Positions 37,743-50,019 of a DNA stretch of 64,000 nt are shown here, in pieces. Within the stretch, counting starts at the first letter, position 1. Each line of letters opens with the position of its first letter. Location of the stretch: assembly GCF_005844085.1 (NCBI RefSeq), contig NZ_VCDI01000002.1, positions 792,277-856,276 of the forward strand, read 5' to 3'. Position numbers and translations under genes: made by a program. The notes beneath the pieces were generated by a model, which had not been told where the DNA came from, searched no databases, and saw nothing but the letters and a program-made list of their open reading frames with translations. The stretch comes from Lichenicoccus roseus (GTDB taxonomy: Bacteria > Pseudomonadota > Alphaproteobacteria > Acetobacterales > Acetobacteraceae).

Positions 37743-38261
37743 TCAGGCGCCCGGCATCGGGTGGAACCGGCCCGGGCTGCCCTGGTCCGTCTCCACCACG
37801 CCATGGTCGCGATCGACGCGCAGCGTGAACAGCAGCGGCAGCTGCCCGCGCTGGCCGGGGCAGGTGCCGCTATGCTTCTCCATCACCTGGAAGCGCTGCG
37901 AGGATGGCGCGTCGTTGCCGTTGATGATGAACAGCAGGCAGTCCTTGCGGTCGTGGGTAAGGCCGTCGGACACCACCTGGCTGCGCAGATGCTCCACCGT
38001 GCTGTAGTCGTTGTGCCAGTTCACCGGATCCGGAAAGAAGCGGCTCTGCAGTCGTGGCAGCACGCCGGTGAAATGCAGAACCACGACCAGCGCGCCGGCC
38101 AGCACGATCGCGGCGATGCGGGTGCCAAGCTGCCGGCGCGTGGTGCGCGGAACCGTGGCGCCGGGTGCGGCAGGCCGCGGACCGGAACGCGGCTGTCGTG
38201 TCGTCGGGATGCGGTCCGCCAAGCCGCTACTCCACGTCCTCGTGCCAGCAACGGCCGTCAC
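37743..38261 (-). CDS. Hypothetical single-pass membrane protein
   Basis: I do not recognise this 172-residue product. It has a Pro/Arg-rich N terminus, one membrane helix at about residues 48 to 66 (IAAIVLAGALVVVLHFTGVL), and an extracytoplasmic part with LFIINGNDAPSSQRFQVMEK and two cysteines. The GTG at 38261 overlaps the zwf 3' end by 35 bases; a TTG at 38222 would start just after the zwf stop. It is therefore probably cotranscribed downstream of zwf. Confidence 0.6.
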   Translation of the reverse strand: MTAVAGTRTWSSGLADRIPTTRQPRSGPRPAAPGATVPRTTRRQLGTRIAAIVLAGALVVVLHFTGVLPRLQSRFFPDPVNWHNDYSTVEHLRSQVVSDGLTHDRKDCLLFIINGNDAPSSQRFQVMEKHSGTCPGQRGQLPLLFTLRVDRDHGVVETDQGSPGRFHPMPGA

Positions 38262-39705
38262 GCGAGAGCAGGGTGCGGGCGGCGTCCGGTCCCCAGGAGC
38301 CGGCGCTGTAGTAGTGCAGCGTATCCGGATGCCTGGCCCAGCCGTCGAGCACCGGCTCGACCCAGGTCCAGGCGGCCTCGACCTCGTCGCGTCGCATGAA
38401 CAGCACCGGATCGCCGCGCACGGTGTCCATCAGCAGGCGTTCATAGGCATCCGGATAGCGGGTGGAGAATGCCTTCTCGAACGAGATGTCGATGTTGGCC
38501 GGACGCAGCACCATCCCGTCCGGGCCCGGATCCTTGCTCATGATGGAAAGCTGGATGCCCTCCTGCGGCTGCAGCCGGATGATCAGGCGGTTCGACTGCA
38601 GCTTCGACTTGAAGATCGACCAGGGCGTCTCCTTGAACTGCACCACGATCTCGCTCGACTTGTTCGGCAGCCGCTTGCCGGAGCGCAGGTAGAACGGCAC
38701 CTTGCCCCAGCGCCAGTTATGGATCTCGGCTTTCAGCGCCACGAAGGTTTCGGTGCGGCTCTGGCGGCCTTCGCCCAGCTCCTCCATGTAGCCCGGGACC
38801 ACCGTATCGCCGATCTTGCCGCGTCCGTACTGGCCGCGTATGGCGACATGCGCGACGTCGTCGGGGGCGATCGGCTTGAGCGCGCGCAGCACCTTGAGCT
38901 TCTCGTTGCGCAGGCTGTCGGCATCGAGCGCGCCGGGTGGTTCCATCGCGACCAGGCACATCACCTGCAGCAGATGGTTCTGGATCATGTCGCGCAGCGC
39001 GCCGGAGCTGTCGTAGTAGTCGCCGCGACCCTCGACACCGACCGTCTCGGCGGCGGTGATCTGCACGTGGTCGATCGCGTCCGACGACCACAGACGCTCG
39101 AAGACCGGATTTGCGAAGCGCAGCGCGATCAGGTTCTGCACCGTCTCCTTGCCGAGATAGTGGTCGATGCGGAAGATCTTCTTTTCCTCGAAGACTTGTC
39201 CGACCTCGTCGTTGATGCGCTCCGCGGAGCCGAGATCGGTGCCGATCGGTTTTTCCAGCACCACGCGCGACTGCGGCGTGACCAGCCCGTGCTCAGAGAG
39301 GTTGCGGCAGATGTCGCCATACAGGCTCGGCGAAGTGGCCAGGTAGAACACCCGGGTGCGCGACGCGACCCCGTCGTCGAACAGCCGCAGCAGGTTCTCC
39401 CAGGTGCTGTCGGCCTCGGCGCCGTTGACGCTGGCGAAATAGATCTGGCCGATGAAGCGCCGCGCCACCGCCTCGTCGAGGTCCGGCGCCTTGACGAAGC
39501 GGGCCAGCGCCTTCTCGGCGCGGCCGCGGAAATCGTCGTCGGAAAGCTTGGACCGCGCGGCGCCGATGATGCGGGCATCGGCAGGCATCTGGCCGTCGCG
39601 GAACCGGTAGTACAGTGCCGGCAGCAGCTTGCGCATGGTGAGGTCGCCGGTGGCGCCGAAGACGATGTAGTCGAAGGGGTCGACCGGGCCGGTGACGCTT
39701 GGCAT
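38227..39705 (-). CDS. zwf: Glucose-6-phosphate 1-dehydrogenase
   Basis: This is the NADP-dependent first enzyme of the pentose phosphate and Entner-Doudoroff routes. The nucleotide-binding start is IVFGATGDLTMRKLLPALY, and the active-site signature is RIDHYLGKETVQNL, including the catalytic His. The C-terminal substrate and tetramer domain has FYLRSGKRLPNKSSEIVVQF. At 492 residues it has normal length. A GGAG lies 10 bases before the ATG. pgl and gnd-type partners are not in the window. Confidence 0.96.
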   Translation of the reverse strand: MPSVTGPVDPFDYIVFGATGDLTMRKLLPALYYRFRDGQMPADARIIGAARSKLSDDDFRGRAEKALARFVKAPDLDEAVARRFIGQIYFASVNGAEADSTWENLLRLFDDGVASRTRVFYLATSPSLYGDICRNLSEHGLVTPQSRVVLEKPIGTDLGSAERINDEVGQVFEEKKIFRIDHYLGKETVQNLIALRFANPVFERLWSSDAIDHVQITAAETVGVEGRGDYYDSSGALRDMIQNHLLQVMCLVAMEPPGALDADSLRNEKLKVLRALKPIAPDDVAHVAIRGQYGRGKIGDTVVPGYMEELGEGRQSRTETFVALKAEIHNWRWGKVPFYLRSGKRLPNKSSEIVVQFKETPWSIFKSKLQSNRLIIRLQPQEGIQLSIMSKDPGPDGMVLRPANIDISFEKAFSTRYPDAYERLLMDTVRGDPVLFMRRDEVEAAWTWVEPVLDGWARHPDTLHYYSAGSWGPDAARTLLSRDGRCWHEDVE

Positions 39706-39906
39706 GGCGGAAGTGCTCCATCGGAAACCGCTGGGCGCCGGGTCGGACGCGCCTCGTGGGAGAATTGTGCTTTGCGGCAGGTCTAGCAAGCGCCGTCCGG
39801 TTGCAATGTCCCCCAGGGAGCCGGCAGCTGCCGGACATGGCGATTGACCCTGGCCGGCGGGTCTTGGTAAGCCGCCCCTCCCCGGGATCGGAATTGGGGC
39901 GGATGG

Positions 39907-40230
39907 ATGGGGCCGAAGGACATGACGCTGGATACGGCCGAACGCCCGAAGACGCGGGCTCAGGATGCGGACGGCCCCACGGATGACGGGGCGGCCACCG
40001 GTGGCATCGCCGCCGACCGGCTGCGCAGCATCATCGAGCGGGTCGAGCGACTCGAGGAAGAGCGCAAGGCGCTCTCGAGCGATATCAAGGACATCTTCGC
40101 CGAGGCCAAGTCGGCGGGCTTCGACGTCAAGGTGATCCGCCAGATCATCCGCATCCGCAAGCAGGAGCCGGCGGATGTGGAGGAGCAGGAGACCTTGCTC
40201 GACATCTACCGCCGTGCCCTCGGCATGTAG
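39907..40230 (+). CDS. gapR: GapR-family DNA-binding protein (DUF2312)
   Basis: The 107-residue protein has an acidic N-terminal tail and the conserved core DRLRSIIERVERLEEERKAL followed by SSDIKDIFAEAKSAGFDVKV and IRQIIRIRKQEPADVEEQET. This is the alphaproteobacterial nucleoid-associated GapR/DUF2312 family, which binds overtwisted AT-rich DNA and aids topoisomerases. The ATG at 39907 has GGGG 7 bases upstream; an internal ATG at 39922 is possible. Ahead of it, 39706-39906 is non-coding and would contain divergent promoters for this gene and zwf. Confidence 0.9.
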   Translation: MGPKDMTLDTAERPKTRAQDADGPTDDGAATGGIAADRLRSIIERVERLEEERKALSSDIKDIFAEAKSAGFDVKVIRQIIRIRKQEPADVEEQETLLDIYRRALGM

Positions 40231-40242
40231 GCCGCAGCCCGG

Positions 40243-40700
40243 ATGACGCTGCCGCCGGTCCTGCCCGAATGGGTGCCATGGTGGGTGCAGCTCGTCCTTG
40301 TCGTGCTGTTCGTGCTGTTCGCCTGCGCCTTCCTGATGATGCCGTTCGCGGTGTTCGGGCTCAGGGGCAGGCTTGACCTGCTCGAGGCGCAGCTCGACGA
40401 CATCCATGCCGAGCTGCGCATGCTGTCGATGCGGCTGCCTGACGTCCAGGTGGCGCAGCAGGCGGCGCGTCAGCCGGTCGACCCGGAGCTGCGCGCCGGC
40501 GGGCGGGGAGCGGTTGCGGCCTTCGAGGATCCGGCCTTCACCGATGGGGAGCCGGCAGCGACCCGGCGTGGCATACGCATCGATCCGCGCGATGTCTCTG
40601 AGGTGCGGACGCCGCCGATGCCGCCACCAGCGCCGGAGCGCAGCGAGCCGAGGCTGCGCTGGCCGCCTCGTGACGAGCCACCGCCAGCGCCGCGCAACGA

Positions 40701-40710
<10 letters not shown>
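40243..40710 (+). CDS. Hypothetical membrane protein downstream of gapR
   Basis: The 155-residue product has one strong hydrophobic helix ([20 protein letters not shown]), then a short amphipathic/coiled part ([20 protein letters not shown]) and a long Pro/Arg/Glu-rich, probably disordered cytoplasmic tail. I do not recognise the family. It begins 12 bases after gapR, so the two are likely cotranscribed. Its last 10 bases overlap the convergent proB end. Confidence 0.65.
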
Positions 40711-43271
<2,561 letters not shown>

Positions 43272-43296
43272 GGATCAGTCTCCTTGCCTCTAGGCC

Positions 43297-43611
43297 TCAG
43301 GCGGTGGTGATGTTGGCGATGCGCAGCACGGTGACCGGCTGACGATGGCCGTTGCGGCGGCGGCTGTTCTGCCGGCGGCGCTTCTTGAAGATGATGACGG
43401 TGTCCAGGCGGTCCTGGGCGACGACCGTAGCGGTGACGGTGGCGCCGGGCACGAAAGGGGCGCCGATCTGCGCGCCGGCTTCGCCGCCGACGGCGAGGAC
43501 CTCGGAGAAGGTGACGGTGGCGCCCGGCTCGACATCGAGCTTCTCGACCTTGAGCACGGTCTCGGGGGCCACGCGATACTGCTTTCCGCCAGTGCGGATG
43601 ACTGCGTACAT
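43297..43611 (-). CDS. rplU: 50S ribosomal protein L21
   Basis: The 104-residue protein begins [20 protein letters not shown], contains [20 protein letters not shown] and ends with the L21 pattern [13 protein letters not shown]. It is the first gene of the rplU-rpmA-obgE-proB run and lies about 120 bases downstream of a strong promoter on the same strand. Confidence 0.97.
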   Translation of the reverse strand: MYAVIRTGGKQYRVAPETVLKVEKLDVEPGATVTFSEVLAVGGEAGAQIGAPFVPGATVTATVVAQDRLDTVIIFKKRRRQNSRRRNGHRQPVTVLRIANITTA

Positions 43612-43733
43612 CTGTCTCTCTGCTTTCCGATCTCTAGGCTGCCGGATGGAGGAGCCCGGCTTGGCCTCAGTCGCTTCTTGTCATGGGCCATGCGGACATG
43701 GCGACACCCCGGCGGAACCGGAGCGGAGGTCGG

Positions 43734-43761
43734 GTTATAGGGCGCCAATTTCACCTGTCAA
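43734..43761 (-). promoter_or_regulatory. Promoter of rplU-rpmA
   Basis: On the minus strand a perfect -35 TTGACA (43756-43761) is followed after 16 bases by TATAAC (43734-43739). It drives the ribosomal protein genes and lies back to back with the tRNA-Ser promoter. Confidence 0.75.
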
Positions 43762-43766
43762 CAGCA

Positions 43767-43795
43767 TTGCGTCCGGCCGGGGAGCCCCCTATAAG
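43767..43795 (+). promoter_or_regulatory. Promoter of tRNA-Ser
   Basis: TTGCGT (43767-43772) and TATAAG (43790-43795) are separated by 17 bases and are followed 17 bases later by the tRNA 5' end. The sequence after the -10 is GC-rich, as in stable RNA promoters. Confidence 0.65.
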
Positions 43796-43812
43796 GCGCC
43801 CGCCGCGTGCTT

Positions 43813-43902
<90 letters not shown>

Positions 43903-44203
43903 AGGGCGCATTCGGGCATGTTCTCTGGGGTATCTGGAGGCCGCAGGGGACTGCGTTTGCTGCCGCTTCGGCCCCTTCCCGTGGCCGCCCCACTGACGTG
44001 TGCTTGCATCGATCCCCGGCACGATCAGAGGACGGCTTTGCCAAGGAAGGCTGCGGGAGCGGCCCGACCTTGGTATGGAACTTGTCATTCCGTCGCTTCT
44101 GGAAGTCCGGGGCATGCACCGATGCGAGCGCCCGATCTCGCTCAGCTGTCGGTCGCCGCTACGGTGCGCGATCCCAAGTTGCTTACGAAGGCGGACGGCC
44201 CGA
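43903..44203. other. Intergenic stretch with no recognised feature
   Basis: About 300 bases lie between tRNA-Ser and the convergent FlgO-like lipoprotein gene. Open frames exist on both strands but none has a ribosome site or recognisable protein motif. No copy of the tRNA 3' end, such as an att site would leave, was seen here. Confidence 0.5.
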
Positions 44204-44755
44204 TCACGAGCCTCGCGGTGACAACAGGTCAACGACGTTCGCGTGTGGCACTACATAGTCAACTCCTGCCAAGATATGCCCGTCCGAAACAGAAATACAT
44301 TTGAGGCTGATGTAAACCTTTTCTCCCGCTGCGGTGAAGCTACCTGTCAGGACCGCCGCGACGGACTTCGGAGGTAGGATTTTATCAGAATCACGAGCCA
44401 ACATGAACTCGCCCCCATCCTTGCGTAAGGCGATTGTAGTACGCGTCCGCAACTCGGAGGTGGAATACCCGTCCTGGACGAGGCGACTACGGATCATGTC
44501 CGCTACTAGATTTCCGAGAGCCGAGCTCTGATCCAGGTTCTGGATATCGGAAAGAGACGTCACGACCAGAGGCGTGTTTTTCGTTATGGCCGGCGTTGCG
44601 GCTACCACCAGATCGACTGCATGGTATGTCAACGTTCCCAGGTCGCCGGTGATATACTCCGGACGATGTAGTGTCGCTGTATTACCGCTCGCACAACCGG
44701 TGATCATCGAACCCAACGGTAGAATGAACGCCAAGCTACGAAGAATGTGGTGCAT
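44204..44755 (-). CDS. FlgO-domain-like lipoprotein
   Basis: The 183-residue product has a lipoprotein signal ending MITGC (Cys21). The mature region matches the FlgO-type fold: LVVTSLSDIQNLDQSSALGN, LVADMIRSRLVQDGYSTSEL and AAVLTGSFTAAGEKVYISLK, ending in VDYVVPH. FlgO proteins are outer-membrane lipoproteins first described with flagella, but FlgO domains also occur in non-flagellar contexts. No flagellar gene is in this window. GGAGG lies 6 bases before the ATG. The gene is visibly less GC-rich than its surroundings, which suggests acquisition by transfer. Confidence 0.75.
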   Translation of the reverse strand: MHHILRSLAFILPLGSMITGCASGNTATLHRPEYITGDLGTLTYHAVDLVVAATPAITKNTPLVVTSLSDIQNLDQSSALGNLVADMIRSRLVQDGYSTSELRTRTTIALRKDGGEFMLARDSDKILPPKSVAAVLTGSFTAAGEKVYISLKCISVSDGHILAGVDYVVPHANVVDLLSPRGS

Positions 44756-44770
44756 CTGTCGCCTCCCCCG

Positions 44771-44896
44771 TCAGTGATCGTTCTGGAGTCGACGGGTCGG
44801 AATTATCTCTTCTTGCGATTGTAGGTAGAGTGCGACATCGCCATCGCGGATGTAGACAGGCTCGACAAGCCTCATGACCGTCTGACTTTCGGACAT
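44771..44896 (-). CDS. Small ORF upstream of the FlgO-like gene
   Basis: This open frame codes for 41 residues starting MSESQTVMRLVEPVYIRDGD and ending IPTRRLQNDH. It stops 15 bases before the FlgO-like ATG, within its ribosome site, as a coupled upstream gene would. The frame remains open some 18 codons further upstream (with a GTG at 44903-44905). The composition looks protein-like and not random, but no family is recognised; it could be the remnant of a longer partner gene. Confidence 0.4.
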   Translation of the reverse strand: MSESQTVMRLVEPVYIRDGDVALYLQSQEEIIPTRRLQNDH

Positions 44897-45888
44897 AGCC
44901 ACAACGTTCGATATCGCTTCGCTGTTGGTTGGCTCAAGGTCCCCTGATGTTCAACGAACCACGTCTACGTCAAGGCTCACGATGATGGCATGACTGGAGC
45001 TGTCGGCGATTACTTCACCTCTGCGAAGAATATCACCTTCCAACGTGTCGGCTGCAGACACTTGAGTGGAAGGGCAAGGGGGAGGAGCCTTGGTTCATGC
45101 ATCGCAAGTTTCTAGTGTCAGACCTTAGACGCTGGACGCCTTTTCCGCGAAGTTGCTCACATCGGATCATCCGCCGGCCTTGAAGGGCGATCTTCGCCCG
45201 AACGGTATCTGCTGTCGTGTGGACTGTAACGCTGCCGTGGTCGCCCAGGACTTCCGCCTCCAGGCCGCGAACATTCGTTCAGATGCGCCGACGATGTCGC
45301 TCGGGGGCGGGGGGCAGGGCAGGGATTTGATCGAGGGCTCCGGCCTGGCGTGCTGATGGAGCGATGTCCGACACCGCTCCCACGTCGGGACCGATGGTGA
45401 GCCCTTCCAGTTCTCGACGGCGAGGACAGGGTGCGGCCGGTCCGCCTCTGGCGACGACGGCGCTGGTCGGGCATAGTTTCTTGGCGCTCGGGGCGCCGGA
45501 CTACGACCCGATCAACCCCTCGTTCTTCGCGACCCCGTTCGACCGGGCCGGCATCGGCGCGCGGTAGGGGCGTATCGGCCGCTGCTTGGCCTGGGACGAC
45601 GATCCGTCTGTGCCGCCGGCGCGCTCACGGAAGGTGTCGGACCAGCTCGGCGCCGCACTCGAGATCATGCCGCGCGGCGGCCGCCTGAACGACGTGGCCG
45701 GCTTCACCCGGTTCCCGCAACCGCGACGGGCTGCTGGACCTGTTCGCGTGGCGGCTGGGACGGCTCGGGTGGGCAGCAGGGGCCGGCTGGGCTATGAATG
45801 ACGGCTTGGAGACCATCCGAAACCGAGTCTGTCCGGGCGCCATCCCGGGCAGGAGCGGTCAACGCGCCCTAGACATGACGGACCCGAG
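44897..45888. other. Approximately 1-kb region without an intact gene
   Basis: This stretch before gyrA holds only short frames. About 44940-45100 on the plus strand reads as a protein-like fragment (HVYVKAHDDG, DYFTSAKNITFQ) interrupted by stops. At 45364-45567 a 67-codon frame contains ALVGHSFLALGAPDYDPINP. The first half is low in GC and the second half is like the host. It looks like decayed coding sequence at an insertion boundary. I could not assign a family, and no insertion-sequence ends were found. Confidence 0.5.
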
Positions 45889-48750
45889 TTGAGCGACATC
45901 CCCGATCCCCCGGCGCCTCCGATCCCGCCCGCGCCGTCCGACATGCAGCCGGTGACGATCGAGGAGGAGATGCAGACCTCCTACCTCGCCTATGCGATGT
46001 CGGTGATCGTCAGCCGGGCGCTGCCGGACGTGCGCGACGGGCTGAAGCCGGTGCACCGGCGCATCCTCTACGGCATGCGCGAGAGCGGGTTCACCCCGGA
46101 CAAGGCCTACCGCAAGTCGGCCCGAGCGGTCGGCGACGTCATGGGCAAGTTCCACCCGCACGGCGACAGCTCGATCTACGACGCCATGGTGCGCATGGCG
46201 CAGTCCTGGTCGATGCGGGTCAAGCTGATCGACGGACAGGGCAATTTCGGCTCGGTGGACGGCGATAGCCCGGCGGCGATGCGCTACACCGAGGCCCGGT
46301 TGTCGCGCCCGGCAATGTTCCTGCTCGACGACATCGACCGCGACACCGTCGATTTCCAGCCGAACTACGACGAGAGCGAGGTCGAGCCGAAGGTCCTGCC
46401 GGCGGCCTACCCGAACCTGCTGATCAATGGCGGCTCCGGCATCGCGGTCGGCATGGCGACCAACATTCCCACGCACAATCCCGGCGAGGTGATCGACGCG
46501 ACGCTGGCGATGATCGCGAATCCCGCGATCGACCTCGACGAGCTGATTAAGATCGTGCCGGGCCCGGACTTCCCGACCGGCGGCATCATCCTGGGCCGCT
46601 CCGGCATCCGCTCGGCATTCGAGACCGGGCGCGGCTCGGTGATGATCCGGGCGCGTGCCGAGATCGAGGATATCCGCCGCGACCGCCGCGCGATCGTGGT
46701 CACCGAAATCCCGTTCCAGGTCAACAAGTCGACCCTGCAGGAGCGCATCGCCGACCTCGTCCGGGCCAAGACGGTGGAGGGCATCTCGGACATACGCGAC
46801 GAGAGCGACCGCTCCGGCATGCGCATCGTCATCGAGATCAAGCGCGACGCGACACCCGAGGTGGTGCTGAACCAGCTCTACCGGTTCACCCAGCTGCAGA
46901 CCAGCTTCGGCGTCAACATGGTGGCGCTGGACGGCGGCCAGCCGAAGCTGCTCGGCCTGCGCGACATGCTGGTCGCCTTCATCGCCTTCCGCGAGGAGGT
47001 GATCCTGCGGCGGGCGCGGTTCGACCTCAACAAGGCGCGCGAGCGCGGCCATGTGCTGGTCGGGCTGGTGATCGCGGTGGCCAACATCGACGCGGTGATC
47101 GCCCTGATCCGGGCAGCCCCCGATGCCGCGAGCGCGCGGGCGCAGCTGATGGAGCGGTCCTGGGAAGCCGGCGAGGTGGTGCCACTGCTGGCGCTGATCC
47201 ATGACGACGGCAACGTGGTGGTCGATGGCTTCGTGCGGCTGACCGAGGCGCAGGCGCGTGCGATCCTCGAGCTGCGGCTGGCCCGCCTGACTGGGCTGGA
47301 GCGCGAGAAGATCCAGGCCGACCTCGACGAGGTGGCGACCAGGATCAACGAGCTGCTGGAGATCATCGCCAGCCGGCCGCGCCGGCTCGAGGTGATGCGC
47401 GACGAGCTGGTCGCGGTGCGCGCCGAGATCGCGGTGCCGCGCATGACCGAGATCTCCGACATCGCCGGCGACCAGACCGACGAGAGCCTGGTCGAGCCGG
47501 GCCAGATGGTGGTGACCATCACCCGCGACGGCTTCATCAAGCGCACGCCGCTGGATATCTTCAGGGCGCAGAACCGTGGCGGCCGCGGACGCACGGCAGC
47601 GGGCCGGCGTGGCGACGACATCGTCACCCGGTCCTTCAATGCACATACCCACCAGTGGGTGCTGTTCTTCTCGTCGGGTGGCAAGGCCTACCGGGAGAAG
47701 GTCTGGCGGCTGCCGGAAGCCTCGCCGACCTCGAAGGGCCGGGCGCTGGTCAACCTGCTGCCAGAACTCGGCGCCGACCATATCACCACCGTCCTGCCGT
47801 TGCCGCAGGACGAGGACATGTGGGAGAGCCTGCACCTGGTGTTCGCGACGCTGAGCGGATACGTGCGGCGCAACCGGCTGAGCGATTTCCGCAACGTGCG
47901 ATCCTCCGGACTGATCGCGATGAAGCTGGACGAGGGCGACCGCCTGATCGGGGTGGCGACCTGCCGCGACGGCCAGGACGTTTTCCTGGCCACCCGCAAG
48001 GGACGCTGCGTGCGGTTCCAGATCAGCGACGACACGCTGCGGGTGTTCGCCGGGCGGGACAGCTCCGGCGTGCGTGGCATCAAGCTCGGCCGCGGCGACG
48101 AGGTGAACAGCCTGTGCGTGCTGAACCATGTCGAGGCCGACGTGGCAGAGCGCTCCGCCTTCATCCGGATGTCCAACGTGCGCCGTCGCCTCGAGAGTGC
48201 CGCCGAGGAGGTGGTGGCCGAGCCGGAGCTGTCAGAGGACAGCGCCGAGGAGGCCGCACCGCCCGATGCCTCAATCACGCCGGAGCGGTTCGCCGAGCTG
48301 GAAGCCACCGAGGAGGTGCTGCTGACGGTGACCAATGGCGGCTTCGGCAAGCGCAGCTCGGCGTATGACTACCGGGTGAGCGGACGCGCCGGGCTGGGCA
48401 TACGCAACGTCGTGCTGTCGGCCCGCAACGGCACCGCGGTGGTGGCGACCCTGCCGGTGCTGCACGGCACCGACGTCATGCTGGTCACCGACGCCGGCCG
48501 GCTGATCCGGGTGCCGGTGGACCAGGTCCGGGTCACCGCGCGACAATCGATGGGGGTCACCCTGTTCCGGATGGCGGACGGCGAGCGGGTCACCAGCGTA
48601 TTCCCGGTGGTCGAGGACCCGGCGGCGGAAGACGGCGTCGCCGCGGACGATGTGGCGGGGCCGGTTGCGGTGATCGAGGTGCCTGGCATCGTCGACGAGC
48701 CGGGAGTCGTCGACGACGATGGCGCCGAGGCGGATCCGGCCGATGAGTAA
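45889..48750 (+). CDS. gyrA: DNA gyrase subunit A
   Basis: GyrA is the breakage-reunion subunit of DNA gyrase. [20 protein letters not shown] and [15 protein letters not shown] are followed by the quinolone region [17 protein letters not shown], where Ser83 and Asp87 equivalents are the susceptible residues, and the catalytic Tyr in [10 protein letters not shown]. The C-terminal pinwheel carries the GyrA box QNRGGRGRT. The 953 residues end in an acidic tail. The start is TTG at 45889 with no clear ribosome site; ATG at 45943 ([15 protein letters not shown]) is an alternative that keeps all conserved sequence. Confidence 0.96.
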   Translation: MSDIPDPPAPPIPPAPSDMQPVTIEEEMQTSYLAYAMSVIVSRALPDVRDGLKPVHRRILYGMRESGFTPDKAYRKSARAVGDVMGKFHPHGDSSIYDAMVRMAQSWSMRVKLIDGQGNFGSVDGDSPAAMRYTEARLSRPAMFLLDDIDRDTVDFQPNYDESEVEPKVLPAAYPNLLINGGSGIAVGMATNIPTHNPGEVIDATLAMIANPAIDLDELIKIVPGPDFPTGGIILGRSGIRSAFETGRGSVMIRARAEIEDIRRDRRAIVVTEIPFQVNKSTLQERIADLVRAKTVEGISDIRDESDRSGMRIVIEIKRDATPEVVLNQLYRFTQLQTSFGVNMVALDGGQPKLLGLRDMLVAFIAFREEVILRRARFDLNKARERGHVLVGLVIAVANIDAVIALIRAAPDAASARAQLMERSWEAGEVVPLLALIHDDGNVVVDGFVRLTEAQARAILELRLARLTGLEREKIQADLDEVATRINELLEIIASRPRRLEVMRDELVAVRAEIAVPRMTEISDIAGDQTDESLVEPGQMVVTITRDGFIKRTPLDIFRAQNRGGRGRTAAGRRGDDIVTRSFNAHTHQWVLFFSSGGKAYREKVWRLPEASPTSKGRALVNLLPELGADHITTVLPLPQDEDMWESLHLVFATLSGYVRRNRLSDFRNVRSSGLIAMKLDEGDRLIGVATCRDGQDVFLATRKGRCVRFQISDDTLRVFAGRDSSGVRGIKLGRGDEVNSLCVLNHVEADVAERSAFIRMSNVRRRLESAAEEVVAEPELSEDSAEEAAPPDASITPERFAELEATEEVLLTVTNGGFGKRSSAYDYRVSGRAGLGIRNVVLSARNGTAVVATLPVLHGTDVMLVTDAGRLIRVPVDQVRVTARQSMGVTLFRMADGERVTSVFPVVEDPAAEDGVAADDVAGPVAVIEVPGIVDEPGVVDDDGAEADPADE

Positions 48751-49276
48751 GCCGGCGCCGTCCGGCACGCCGGGCCGGCCCTGGAGCCATGTCGGACTGT
48801 ATCCCGGCACCTTCGACCCGATCACCAACGGCCATCTCGACATCATCGGCCGCGCCGTTCTGCTGGTGGAGCGGCTGGTGGTGGCGGTGGCGGAGAACAC
48901 CGGCAAGCAGCCCCTGATGGAACTCGCCGAGCGCATCGAGTGCGTGCGTGCGGAAGTGGCGCCGATCGCGGCCCGCTCGGGTGTGCAGGTCGATGTGATC
49001 GGGTTCAACAACCTCCTGGTGCAGTGCGCGCGCGAGCAGGGCGCCGGCATAATCCTGCGCGGGCTGCGGGTGGTCACCGACTATGACTATGAAGTGCAGA
49101 TGTTCGGCATGAACCATCGGCTCGATCCCGGCATTGAGACGGTGTTCCTGATGGCGACCGAACGGCATCAGTTCATCTCGTCGCGACTGGTCAAGGAGAT
49201 CGCGCAGCTCGGAGGCGATATCTCGTCCTTCGTGCCGCACTTCACACTGGGAAAGATCCTGGCCCGGCTGGGTTGA
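48743..49276 (+). CDS. coaD: Pantetheine-phosphate adenylyltransferase
   Basis: CoaD transfers AMP to 4'-phosphopantetheine in CoA synthesis. It has the nucleotidyltransferase motif [18 protein letters not shown] with its T/HxGH signature, [19 protein letters not shown], and [20 protein letters not shown]. The ATG at 48743 overlaps the gyrA end by 8 bases. It has 177 residues, close to the usual length of about 160. Confidence 0.95.
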   Translation: MSKPAPSGTPGRPWSHVGLYPGTFDPITNGHLDIIGRAVLLVERLVVAVAENTGKQPLMELAERIECVRAEVAPIAARSGVQVDVIGFNNLLVQCAREQGAGIILRGLRVVTDYDYEVQMFGMNHRLDPGIETVFLMATERHQFISSRLVKEIAQLGGDISSFVPHFTLGKILARLG

Positions 49277-49329
49277 GACCGGCCGGAAGCCATCCAGTCG
49301 CTTCGCTGCAACCACAAGAAAGGGACATC

Positions 49330-49839
49330 ATGTCCGAGACGACCACTAGCGCCACCACCGCCGGCGAGAACGACGACCTGATCATGGAGCTCGAGAAGGG
49401 TGGCCGCATCGTGATCCGGCTGCGCTCCGACCTGGCCCCTCTCGCCGCCGAGCGGCTGCGCACGCTGAGCGCCGAGGGCTTCTATGACGGTGTCGTGTTC
49501 CACCGCGTCATCGAGGGCTTCATGGCGCAGGGCGGCGATCCGACGGGCAGCGGAAGCGGCGGCAGCAAGCTGCCCGACCTGAAGTCGGAATTCACCAACA
49601 AGGCGAAGTTCGTGCGCGGCGCAGTCGGCATGGCCCGCACCGCGCATCCGCACAGCGCCAACAGCCAGTTCTTCATCATGTTCGCGCCGGCGCCGAGCCT
49701 GGACGGCCAGTACACCATTGTCGGCGACGTGATCGAGGGCATGGAGCATGTCGACCAGATCAAGCGTGGCGCCGGGTCGAGCGGCATGGTATCCGGCCCC
49801 GACAAAATCGCCCGCATGCGTCCGGCGGCCGCGGCCTGA
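49330..49839 (+). CDS. Cyclophilin-type peptidyl-prolyl cis-trans isomerase
   Basis: The 169-residue protein has FYDGVVFHRVIEGFMAQGGD with the catalytic Arg, GAVGMARTAHPHSANSQFFI and LDGQYTIVGDVIEGMEHVDQ, the full cyclophilin core. There is no signal peptide, so it is cytoplasmic. AAAGGGA lies 6 bases before the ATG. It follows coaD by 53 bases in the same direction, probably as one operon with gyrA-coaD, and is followed by a hairpin. Confidence 0.93.
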   Translation: MSETTTSATTAGENDDLIMELEKGGRIVIRLRSDLAPLAAERLRTLSAEGFYDGVVFHRVIEGFMAQGGDPTGSGSGGSKLPDLKSEFTNKAKFVRGAVGMARTAHPHSANSQFFIMFAPAPSLDGQYTIVGDVIEGMEHVDQIKRGAGSSGMVSGPDKIARMRPAAAA

Positions 49840-49865
49840 GCCCGGCTGACTGAAGCTTCGATACG

Positions 49866-49890
49866 CCCCCGCTTCCTCGGGAAGCGGGGG
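49866..49890 (+). terminator. Hairpin after the cyclophilin gene
   Basis: CCCCCGCTTC and GAAGCGGGGG form a perfect 10-bp stem around a five-base loop (CTCGG). It lies 26 bases past the stop and 10 bases ahead of tRNA-Lys. No T-run follows, so termination may be imperfect or Rho-assisted. Confidence 0.5.
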
Positions 49891-49899
49891 GTTGCGTGT

Positions 49900-49974
49900 G
49901 AGCCGGTAGCTCAGTGGTAGAGCATTCGACTTTTAATCGAATGGCCGTGGGTTCGAATCCCACCCGGCTCACCA
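49900..49974 (+). tRNA. tRNA-Lys (anticodon TTT)
   Basis: The acceptor GAGCCGG pairs with CCGGCTC, followed by A and an encoded CCA. The D arm is GCTCAGTGGTAGAGC, the anticodon loop CTTTTAA has TTT at 49932-49934, and the T loop is GTTCGAATC. All arms are intact. Confidence 0.96.
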
Positions 49975-50019
49975 TCTTTCTGGCGCCTCGACCCCGCCCA
50001 TCGGGCTGCTTCGCCTTGG

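Noticed and set aside
45364..45567. 67-codon frame with ALVGHSFLALGAPDYDPINP as a real small gene
   Set aside because: It has no ribosome site, and the similarity I sense to dehydrogenase-like N termini could not be verified; it is treated as part of a decayed region.
43903..45888. Genomic island with attachment site at tRNA-Ser
   Set aside because: No second copy of the tRNA 3' end, integrase or insertion-sequence end was found, so an att-bounded island is not supported; only the composition change is reported.
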